Source: Aradus depressus (taxonomy: Eukaryota > Arthropoda > Insecta > Hemiptera > Aradidae). Taken from it: 64,000 bases of DNA. How positions within the stretch are numbered: position 1 is the stretch's first letter; every line of letters begins with the position of its first letter. The notes under the pieces are model-generated. The model saw only the letters and a list, made by a program, of their open reading frames with translations, was not told where the DNA came from and ran no database searches. Both the position numbers and the translations under genes were made by a program. Where the stretch lies: positions 31,848,908 to 31,912,907 of the forward strand of contig OY759219.1 of assembly GCA_963662175.1 (NCBI GenBank), given 5' to 3'. Positions 56,247 through 64,000 of this stretch are shown here, piece after piece.

Positions 56247-56500
56247 TAGAAATAAAAGACGTTGTCTTCCCACTGTTTTATTTTATACCAGAACCGGTTT
56301 TCTGACGCAACAGCGTCATCATCAGTGGTTCATCTATCATAGAGTAACAAAAATACAAATAATAAAAAGTATAAATAATTCACCGCTGTGCTGTGTGGGT
56401 GGGGTAAGTTAATTTTATAATTTTATTTTCTTACTCTGTACCCTGATGCTTTATGAATTATTTATACTTCATCTCGTCACAACATCTTACTATCATATAA
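56247..56500. repeat. Penelope-like palindromic element, rearranged copy
   Basis: The left arm matches 1387-1494. The middle (ACCGCTGTGCTGTGTGGGTG to ATTATTTATACTT) is inverted relative to the first copy. It ends CACAACATCTTACTATCA like the first. Confidence 0.6.
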
Positions 56501-56504
56501 TATA

Positions 56505-56880
56505 TGATAGTAACTTTTTATTGCACTAAAGAATACAACAATTATGGCAATGAGTGGGGTTCTTTACAAAATACATATTATTATAGTTATGGAAAAGAAA
56601 ATAACAACAGATACAATAAGTAATAAGAGTAGTAACTAAATAAAAAATATGTAATGTGGACATTACAGGACTTTCTTATACACTTACAGATTTACACTTC
56701 CTCCTCCTTCTCAAAATCATCTCATTTTGTCTCTATGTACAGTCTAATCCTGAGATTAGATATTCTTTTAGCCAGTAATGCTAGGGTAAAATAATTTCGA
56801 GAAAGGGAAGGAGTAAAGAAACTGATCGGTAAGTGTGATTGGTATAAGAATGTCCGTTAATGACCACATCACTTATATTC
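56505..56880 (-). repeat. Probable LINE 3' end, repeat D
   Basis: The start TTTTTATTGCACTAAAGAAT looks like the reverse of a poly(A)-tailed 3' end. TGTAATGTGGACATTAC and TTCTTATACACTT are shared with 3655-3805. No coding part. Confidence 0.4.
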
Positions 56881-57048
56881 GTTAAAGACCCCTACCCTAG
56901 ATGAATAAAAATTCAGGGTAGGCAAAATTTAGGACTACCACAGTGGAGTCGGGCTCATGTCCACCAGAGTGACGAAAGAGCGCTCTGGTAGTAGGGCGAT
57001 ATGACCTCGTAGTTAAAGCCCGGGCATGAGTCATAAAACCTAACCTAA
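56881..57048 (+). mobile_element. SINE-A copy, 3' half
   Basis: From TCGTTAAAGACCCCTACCC to the tail AAAACCTAACCTAACTTA. Truncation removed the head and hairpins 1-2. Confidence 0.85.
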
Positions 57049-57110
57049 CTTATATTTTATTTTTACGATTTATAATTTTTCAAAAAAAACTACCAATAAT
57101 AAACCATATG

Positions 57111-57292
57111 GGGGGCCATGGTGTCCGCGTGGGCTAGAGCGTAGGGTTTTGGTCGCATGGTCTCCCATGGTTTGCGGGTTCGAATCCCGTCCGGGAGTGA
57201 GTTTTATTTAGTAGATAAAACTCCATCCCAGGGCCATGGATGTCATAACTAGATAACAAAGTGACATGGCTAATATGGCAAAAAAAAAAAAC
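57111..57292 (+). mobile_element. SINE-B copy
   Basis: GGCCATGGTGTCCGCGTGGG head with changed box A, box B GGTTCGAATCC, and A tail at 57280-57291. Full length, slightly diverged. Confidence 0.88.
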
Positions 57293-57338
57293 ATATTTTA
57301 AAGTTTGTTGCTATGAGTGACGATTTAAACATTACTTA

Positions 57339-57681
57339 GGTTAGGTTTTATGACTCATGCCCGGGCTTTAACTACGAGGTCATATCGCCTACTACCAGAG
57401 CGCTCATTCGTCACTCTGGTGGACATGAGCCCGACTCTAATCTGGGAGTCCTAAATTTTGCCTACCCTAAATTTTTTATTCATCTAGGGTAGGGATCTTT
57501 AACGAGTACCTGACATCGTACAGGCTCGGGACCATCGCTTAACGTCCCATCCGAAGGACGGCGTGCTTAGGGTTTATTTTACCTCCCAGATAAAATAAAC
57601 TAAGGGCCTCGGTCGGGCTACGAACCCACGACCTTGAGCTCAGAAGTCAAGCACGCATACCACTGAGCTACCGGCGCCCTC
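57339..57681 (-). mobile_element. SINE-A, complete insertion with 14-bp target duplication
   Basis: TTAAACATTACTTA flanks both sides (57325-57338, 57682-57695). The tail is GGTTAGG on the + strand; box B is the GTAGCC variant. Confidence 0.95.
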
Positions 57682-57818
57682 TTAAACATTACTTACAATT
57701 AGATATATTCCTTGTAGACATTTAGTTTACATTAATCGGGCGGTTGTAACTTTTGTCATATTAATCCTATCCTAAAAGACCTTGAAACAAGAAAATCCGT
57801 TGAAAACTCGACCTCAGA

Positions 57819-57899
57819 ATTTTGCAAGATTACAATACTTCAATTCTTTTGCAAGATTACAATACTTCAATTCTTTTGCAAGATTACAATACTTCAATA
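57819..57899. repeat. Three tandem 27-bp units
   Basis: TTTTGCAAGATTACAATACT plus TCAATTC, three times, arising inside a repeat C fragment that begins near 57778. Confidence 0.9.
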
Positions 57900-58113
57900 T
57901 ACTGTAGGTGTAAGAAAGTAAAAATATACAAATAATATTAAAATAAATATAAACATGCTCTCTAATAAAAACAGAAAGAAATTGGGAAAGCAATTGGAAA
58001 ACAAAAACAATTCAAAATTATATAAAACAAAAATAAGACCTTTGAAACGGGAGGAATAGTAAAATAGTAGTAGAATATTTACATAACACAAAAAATAAAA
58101 GTAAAAATAAAAA

Positions 58114-58380
58114 TTGTGGTGGCCAGTGGTTTGTGTGCTTGCTTACTGAGTTCGAAATCCGGCCGAGGCCCTTAGTTTATAGTATCTGGGAATAAAATAA
58201 ACTTAAGCACGGACGTAAGCGATGGTTTCGAGCCTTTACGATGTCAGGTACTCGTTAAAGACCCCTACCCTACTTGAATAAAAATTTAGGGTAGGCAAAA
58301 TTTAAAACTTCCTTTGTAGAGTCGTGCTCATGTCGAAAAAGCGCTCTGGTATTAGGCGATATGATCTTGATTATGATAGT
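58114..58380 (+). mobile_element. SINE-A copy, degraded
   Basis: GGTGGCCAGTGGTTTGTGTG head, changed box B, most hairpins worn, end GCGCTCTGGTATTAGGCGAT. Confidence 0.72.
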
Positions 58381-58439
58381 TAATGCACCAATACAGTAAC
58401 TAACTGTAATACAGAAAATATTATTTAAATGAGGTGTGT

Positions 58440-58680
58440 TACATGATAGTATGAACAGTGAAACTGCACTTTGCTCAGGTGGTTGAAGGTGTGGAGACTA
58501 ATGAAGTTAGAGATCGTACTGGAATGTGCAGTTAGTGCTGGCGGAATGCTAAGCAGCTCCGGTGTCTTATCGCTACCTCACATCTGCCGTTCTAACTCAG
58601 CTGAGGCACGTTCGTGTCTCTGCCGCCCTGCACCGTCCTCCCTCAAACCAACTATGTAACCATCTCTATTACACTACAAA
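58440..58680 (+). other. GC-richer segment with open frames, not identified
   Basis: Two overlapping forward frames are open across 58471-58659 and 58562-58759. The composition differs from the flanks, and CTTTGCTCAG just before 58480 could be an acceptor. No protein family is recognised, so I do not call a gene. Confidence 0.25.
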
Positions 58681-58683
58681 CAA

Positions 58684-59220
58684 GTCGTTGGTGAATCACC
58701 GGCTATGTGCCTCCCTAGAGGGAATTATAATCAATTACATTTTCGCTCTTCCTCCATAAACAATTTACTCTAGAAGGCGCGGGTAGCTCAGTGGTTTGCC
58801 TGCTTACTGATCTGAAGATATCGGGTTCGAAACCCGACCGAAGCCCTTAGTTTATTTTATCTGGGAGGTAAAATAATCTTGAGCACGCCGTCCTTCGGAT
58901 GGGACGTTAAGCGATGGTCCCTAGCCTGTACGATGTCAGGCACTCTTTAAAGACCCCTACCCTAGTTGAATAAAAATTTAGAGTAGGCAAAATTTAGTAG
59001 AGTCGGGCTCATGTCCACCAGAGTGACGGACACCATAGACGGTCATAGTAACAACTAACCAATTTACCGTTTGGGCTAAAATTCAATATTTGAGTTACAT
59101 AATGGCTTCTGAATACACATACTTTATTTGGATACATTCATTACATGGGCAGTTATTAGTGTATTCAAGTCGAGCCCCTTCCATCTGCCCTTTGACCGAA
59201 AATGTATCCACCATCATTAA
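58684..59220 (+). repeat. Repeat B split by a SINE-A
   Basis: 58684-58768 (GTTGGTGAATCACCGGC onward) continues at 59060-59220 (CAATTTACCGTTTGGGCTAA). CAATTTAC is duplicated at the break. Confidence 0.7.
58769..59059 (+). mobile_element. SINE-A copy inside repeat B
   Basis: GGTAGCTCAGTGGTTTGCC head, box B GGTTCGAAACC; the 3' end is shortened and scrambled near GACGGACACC. CAATTTAC occurs at both borders (58761-58768, 59060-59067). Confidence 0.85.
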
Positions 59221-59304
59221 ATTTTTTATTAATAACACTGCAGCAATTTCTTTGATTTTAAGGCCATTCAAAGATAGTCATAAATTACCCGATTGGGTGA
59301 AACA

Positions 59305-59568
59305 TCAATTGAGGGGGTTAGAAGCAAAGGGATGTAAGTTACAAAAATGTCATTTCGAGATAATTACCTTCAAAGTTATAGTAACATCGTAAATTCAGGT
59401 ATTACACAGGTATTTTCCACTAGTAACAGTATTACTGGTACTAACAATCGTTCTGATCATTAGCCAGTAGTCAGGGTAGGTGTCAAGGAAGATGTTAACA
59501 CACATATCTCAATTTCAGCCGAATTGTCACTTACATCTATTTGCTTCTAACCCCCTCAATTGATGTAT
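59305..59568. repeat. Inverted repeat, 42-base arms
   Basis: CATCAATTGAGGGGGTTAG at 59305 is reversed at 59548-59566. The arms extend through AGAAGCAAAGGGATGTAAG with few mismatches. Confidence 0.75.
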
Positions 59569-59635
59569 GAAAAACAAATATATTTGGGAGACCGTAAGGC
59601 CAATGAAGTGTTGTTTTATCATATCATTTCATTTT

Positions 59636-59698
59636 TCGAACTTGCGATCTTGAGCTCAGTATGCTAGCAAGCTACCTCTGAGCTACCGACACGCTCAG
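59636..59698 (-). mobile_element. SINE-A head fragment
   Basis: Only the tRNA-related part (GAGCTACC and TTGCGATCTTGAGCTC on the + strand) remains. Confidence 0.6.
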
Positions 59699-59814
59699 TT
59701 TTTAATAGCATTGCCTATTTTTTAATAGTATTGTTATAGCTAATCACGTGTCTGTCAGACTTTAAGAGTTAATATCTGTTTTTATATATAATTTATATGC
59801 TATTTTAATGTATA

Positions 59815-59880
59815 CATAATTATGACGTATCCTATTACCATGTTTTGGTTTCATAGAAATAAATGTTATTATTGCATTTC
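59815..59880 (+). mobile_element. LINE tail fragment, family of 34886
   Basis: ATGACGTATCCTATTACCAT then AAATAAATGTTATTATTGC, in forward orientation. Confidence 0.5.
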
Positions 59881-60290
59881 GGTTGATGCGTCGCCGGAAA
59901 GTAAGGAGTGGAGTGTAGTTGAAAAGTAATTTAGATAAGCTATAAATTGTCGGTGGGTTTGCTTAGGGAGAAACGAAACTAAGTGTTAGTCATTGTCAGG
60001 ACTTATTGATTGTCTGAGTGAAGTCCCACGAGCAAGGGGACTTTATAAGTCCCTGTACAAGTGTTGAGGCCTTGGGCTGTGGCAGGGAACACAGTGGGGA
60101 GCCACAAATCCATCGCCTTAACGAAAAACTTCAACATCACTAACTCAATCCAAGATCAATTGGACCCAAGAGGTAGAATTTTCAGGAAATTTCTTAGACT
60201 TAACCTACAAAAAAAACAAAAAAAAAACGTCAAATCATTCAAAAGTGTTTGATGATCTCGCTTACAGGACCCAGAGAACTATATTCGGCA
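59881..60290. other. Spacer, nothing recognised
   Basis: Ordinary sequence ahead of the hAT element; the ORF at 60061-60252 has no family features. Confidence 0.35.
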
Positions 60291-60299
60291 CATCGTTGT

Positions 60300-61281
60300 T
60301 AGGGATCTATCGATACAATCTATATACAAGTAAAGTATCGATAGTTTACCGATACCAAGTATTTTTGGTATCGATATTTTTCTTTCGATACCAAGTATAT
60401 ATCGAATAGATATTGCTCGTATCGATTCAAAGTACTCGTTTCAAATTTCAGCACTTAAAAAAAATTATATAAATTGTTCAATTCGTCAAAATGGTTCACC
60501 GTTTAATTTCTTACAATTTTCTTTTATTTGTTGTTGCAGTAAAATACTGAACTCAAATTCCGGTCCACGGACAAATGATACTCGTATATATCGATGGTGA
60601 TAACCTCATGAGTGATGTGATCACGCAGTCTGCATGATGCGTCCTTATTTCTTACCTTATTTACATTAAATGGTTTATCGTTTATGAAGGTATACGTTTG
60701 TTTAATTTTGAATAGAACCGTGAACATGATTACGATTTCATTATTTTATTTTATTTTTACATTCCATTTTGTCAATTACAAATTATAATGCCGCGTCCTA
60801 CGGCGAAAGTGTGGATTTATTACACTAAGAACGTTTCGATCACAGCGACTTGCAAAAAGTGTTTTAAAATAGTGAAATAATGTCGGAATACGAATAGTCT
60901 CCAATAGTTTTATATCCTGAGTAAAAATAAATTGTATGTTTATTTTATAAGGTTTTTTTTTACATTCAGTATGTTTTTAATAATATAATTTTATCTTATT
61001 CGATTTGATTTATTTGTTTCTTATGCCCACTACAATATCTCATTTACCTATATCTTTCAAATTGTATTGTGTTTTTTATTATTATTATATAGGTATATAT
61101 ATTTTAGACATGGTTTAAAATTAACTATAACGAAGTACTCGATGCAATACGATTTTTAATTAAATTTATATACGAGTAGGTATCGATACTTTTCATTCGA
61201 TACTTGAGTATTATCGAAAGTTTTATTCAACACTACTTATAAGTAAAAATATCGATACATTGTGGTATCGATAGAACCCTA
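60300..61281 (+). mobile_element. hAT element with 8-bp target duplication and BED-finger relic
   Basis: ATCGTTGT on both sides (60292-60299, 61282-61289). Ends TAGGGATCTATCGATAC and, reversed, TAGGGTTCTATCGATAC. ATCGATA and GATACxAAGTA units are frequent at both ends. The interior has a 30-codon BED zinc-finger start. The rest of the transposase is missing. Confidence 0.93.
60788..60880 (+). pseudogene. BED zinc-finger start of a hAT transposase
   Basis: MPRPTAKVWIYYTKNVSITA then TCKKCFKIVK and a stop. KVWxYY and CxxC are the first half of the BED finger; the HxxxH half is gone. Confidence 0.7.
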
Positions 61282-61394
61282 ATCGTTGTTGATGTCGAAG
61301 ACCGGATGGTTGAAAACTCAAGTTGAAATGCTTGCCGGAATCTCCCGACCTCAGAATTGAGAGGCCGCTGTCCTTTAGTCCGGATTAGAAATTA

Positions 61395-61840
61395 TATGTG
61401 GAGTTTTCAAAGGAATTTCACGTTTTCCGACCTCTTGAATTCCAAAGAATAAATATATCGACATGAAATTTTATATGTGTATCCAGAAGGATGATACCCG
61501 TTGATTTTCAGTCAAATCGGCAAAATGAAAGATGGATCAGGGGGAGGTATAACACAAAAACTCTTATAACTGCAGTTGTAATAAATGTATTGACACGAAA
61601 GTTTGAATGTAAATTCAAAGCCCTATTCGAACGATACCTATTGATCAGCCAAATCGGCCACAGGAATGAGAGGATTAGAGTTGAGGCTTAACTTAAAAAC
61701 TCCAGTAACTGCCGGTGTAATGAATTTATCGACAAAACATTTAGTAAGAGGATGTAGGACTGATTTTGTAAAGAGAACGAACTGATTAATTCGTTCTGGG
61801 AAAGTACATTGCAGGTGATTCACCGTCGAATTTTTTATAC
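61395..61840 (-). repeat. Repeat B, three modules, long copy
   Basis: The far terminus (TTCACGTTTTCCGACCTC) is followed by modules at about 61437, 61565 and 61704, then the GGTGATTCACCG hairpin and a T-rich end. The third module has an internal deletion. The best copy for seeing the modular plan. Confidence 0.82.
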
Positions 61841-62140
61841 GAAGAACTTAAAAAAAATTAATTATTTTATAAGTAATCTTTTTTTTTTTTTTTAATGGAA
61901 TAATCAGTGGAGTATCTATTGTAAGCTGGGTACAAATGTACATCGGAAACGTACTCCATTTTATATACTTTGTTGATGACTGTCAGAAGAAAAAATAATA
62001 ATACAAAACTGGGCCTTGAATGTTGATTCGGAGCTAAAGGAAAGGAGAAAAATGAAAAACAACCCTTCCCAGTCGTTTTCCTAAAATAACTCCCATTTTT
62101 TTTTTTCCTTGTCTTTTCTTTTATTTTATTTTTTTTTCAC
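61841..62140. other. T-rich spacer
   Basis: Several poly(T) runs, with none but the candidate exon following. Confidence 0.4.
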
Positions 62141-62209
62141 GAAGGGTCCTTGGAGCGGACGGTTGTTCTGAAGGGTGGGACGAGCTACACTAGGGTTAAA
62201 TCGGCCAAG

Positions 62210-62374
62210 ATGGCAGCCGAAGAAAGTGAGATCGTAAAAACACAGATCCGGGAGATGAGAGCTCTTCTCTTAACCGACTCCATCCAATTTGATACGCCTA
62301 CGCCACCTCAAGATCCCTCCATGTTCTCAATTTTTTTTTTTTTTAACTTAACCTTAATTAGAGAAATATTTTAA
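62210..62374 (+). CDS. Candidate first coding exon of an unidentified gene
   Basis: ATG in good context (CCAAGATGGCAG) opens a frame reading MAAEESEIVKTQIREMRALL, LTDSIQFDTPTPPQDPSMF. It looks like a genuine acidic N terminus ahead of a proline-rich link. Coding character stops near 62325, where poly(T) begins. No clear donor is seen (the only GT nearby is in ATGTTCTC), so the exon end is uncertain; the frame itself runs to 62374. Family not recognised. Confidence 0.4.
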   Translation: MAAEESEIVKTQIREMRALLLTDSIQFDTPTPPQDPSMFSIFFFFNLTLIREIF

Positions 62375-62415
62375 TCCTAAATATATCTCTAATGAGATAA
62401 AATTTTAAGATTAGG

Positions 62416-62640
62416 AAAGCAACGGTAACTCAGGGATACTGTTGTCTATTGAGCTCAAGATCGCGGGTTAGACCCGGCCAATGACCTTAGGTTTGTTACC
62501 TGGGATGTAAGAAAACCTTGAGCACGCCGTCCATCGGATGGGACGTTAAGCGATGGTATGATGTCAGGTACTCGTTAGAGACCCCTATCCTAGGTGAATA
62601 AACCTGAATAGGCAACATTCAGGACACTTACAATAGTGTC
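62416..62640 (+). mobile_element. SINE-A copy, degraded
   Basis: CGGTAACTCAGGGATACTG head, changed box B (GGGTTAGACCC), CCGTCCATCGGATGGGACG hairpin; the 3' half is decayed. Confidence 0.72.
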
Positions 62641-62642
62641 AG

Positions 62643-63320
62643 GCAGGGGCGTACCTATGGGGGGATATGAGGGATCATCCCCCCCCCCCCCCCGAAATAA
62701 AAAATTGTCCTTTTTGTAAATAATAAACTATTTTTACTATGATTTATAGAGTCGACAGTATCTTTTCAATGTTAATGGAAATCGAGGTTCTGTCGTGTGA
62801 AAGAAAATGCAAAATTTGGCCAACGTTTCGAAAACTATTTATTTTCTTCTTCAGGGCCTACAGAATATAAATAAACAAATTAGACATTATGGACAATGAT
62901 ACAGACAGAGACTTCATAATAATTTGAAAAAGAGATGGGAAAACTATTTTATATATATGAAAGAGAGAAAAATAATAAATAATAACTAAATAACAAAAAA
63001 TAAATACAAGTTTATGAAAGTAGTATTAAACTCTATAAAACAATATATATATATAGATATATCTAAATAACTAAAAAATATTTGGTTTTTGAAAATTGGA
63101 GCTACACTTCCAGTTTCTATAGCAACAGGTGAACGGTCTTTCTCGACCAATAGACGTATGAAAGCTATATCAGAAATAGTACTAGCCAAGACTGATTGAA
63201 TGGATTAGCTCTGATGTCAATATACAGACACATTCATCTAGACCCTGAAACAGATTTAAACAAGCTTGCACAATCAAAAGCTAGAAGACTTGAATTAATT
63301 GAATTTGTAATGACCCTAAA
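62643..63320 (+). mobile_element. hAT element relic with C-terminal dimerisation domain
   Basis: CAGGGGCGTACCTATGGGGG at the left has the form of a hAT terminal repeat. At 63084-63300 broken frames read KIGATLPVSIATGERSFSTN then RRMKAISEIVLAKTD, followed in another frame by NGLALMSIYRHIHLDPE and DLNKLAQSKARRLELIEF: the hAT C-terminal dimerisation domain. A Penelope-like fragment sits inside. Confidence 0.82.
62755..62890 (-). mobile_element. Penelope-like 3' end fragment
   Basis: In reverse: CCCTGAAGAAGAAAATAAAT, then AGTTTTCGAAACGTTGGCCA. CTGAAGA, a short AGAAAA/TTTTC stem and GAAAC are in hammerhead order. Same family as 13386-13500. Confidence 0.6.
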
Positions 63321-63346
63321 ACAATTAACTATGTATACATATATAT

Positions 63347-63836
63347 GTTGCATTTCTCCACAATTATCTCACTAAAAAACCAGAATATTACTCAGAAACA
63401 TTTGTGCATATTTTAAATAATTTAGAAGTTTAAAAAATTAACAATTTATATTTATTTTTTACTGTTGCTTTGAAAATGAAGAATAACATAATTTAATTTG
63501 TTGCATGTAAGATGAATATATATATTTTTTATTATTATTATTTTTTTATTCATTTTCATGTCATATATTGTTTTATATAACTTTTGAATTGTTTCTTTTA
63601 TCCTGGTTGCTTGCACTATTCATATTAAAGAGCATGTCCATTTTTACTATTTCAATATTATTGGTACCTTTTTATTTAGTTGTTATATTGCTTATTATGT
63701 ACAATTCTTCATATATTTTTTCTTTTATTTTATTTTATATACCTACTTAACTATAAGAATATTTATTTGGTAAAAAAAAAACTCTTTGCCATAGAGTTGT
63801 AATCTTTTGTGCAATAAAAGTTTATCTATCTTATCT
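63347..63836 (+). mobile_element. CR1-like LINE 3' end, second copy
   Basis: Matches 18045-18531 from GCATTTCTCCACAA to GCAATAAAAGTTTATCTATC. The last coding stretch reads PEYYSETFVHILNNLEV and ALKMKNNII. Followed at once by a SINE-A tail. Confidence 0.82.
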
Positions 63837-63890
63837 AGTAGGCGATTATGACCTCGTAGTTAAAGCCCGGTCATGAGTCACAATAGCTAA
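63836..63890 (+). mobile_element. SINE-A tail fragment
   Basis: TAGTAGGCGATTATGACCTC to CATGAGTCACAATAGCTAAC; alternative tail type. Confidence 0.75.
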
Positions 63891-64000
63891 CTGTTTTAGA
63901 ATTAGCAGAGAAATAATCTTGCCATTACCTGTGCTGATCATTTTTTAAATCCCATTAGAAAAAAATATAAATATTTCTCCCCTCATCAATACTAGTGGAT

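Overview
The window is a stretch of an AT-rich animal nuclear genome, most likely an arthropod and probably an insect. It has spliced genes with large introns, several superfamilies of eukaryotic transposons, and two tRNA-derived SINE families. One SINE family carries a short (CCTAA)n tail, the motif of the insect telomere repeat TTAGG. Nothing bacterial or viral was seen apart from retroelements. The species is not determined; a hemipteran is only a guess.

Layout. 1-7.6 kb holds the last six visible coding exons (+ strand) of the gene for mitochondrial-processing peptidase subunit alpha. All splice phases are consistent, and the introns are filled with SINEs, a LINE and other repeats. 8.5-9.6 kb has a repeat-associated ORF facing a partial inverted copy of itself. 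11.9-12.4 kb is a Penelope-like endonuclease fragment. 12.7-16.1 kb carries two hAT-type elements, an unidentified reverse-strand ORF and an internally deleted piggyBac. 17-18.9 kb holds jockey and CR1-like LINE tails followed by a full SINE. 19.7-23.3 kb contains a Tigger/pogo relic, three fold-back repeats and the first copy of a 0.63-kb element with a small lysine-rich ORF. 24.5-26.4 kb has a jockey tail, a strong reverse-strand candidate exon of an unidentified host gene, a mariner head and a LINE scrap. 27-30 kb contains a LINE 3' end and a piggyBac C-terminus with a triplicated 82-bp unit.

31-44 kb is dense in SINEs, LINE relics, palindromes and an 88-bp minisatellite. 46.16-50.84 kb is a complete, apparently very young Ty3/gypsy LTR retrotransposon. 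It has matching LTRs, a 4-bp target duplication and open gag and pol, and it resembles the CsRn1 clade. 51-64 kb returns to LINE, SINE, hAT and Penelope-like debris, with one candidate first exon near 62.2 kb.

Apart from the peptidase gene and two or three unplaced candidate exons, the window is a record of transposition. SINE-A (23 loci, some in pairs or pieces) and a modular dispersed repeat here called repeat B (about 17 pieces) dominate. Several insertions are nested with readable target-site duplications, which gives a relative order of events. The observations most worth following are the TTAGG-like tail, paired sequence change and box B subfamily of SINE-A; the modular build of repeat B; hammerhead-like motifs at Penelope-like ends; and the duplicated primer-binding site inside the LTR ends of the gypsy element.
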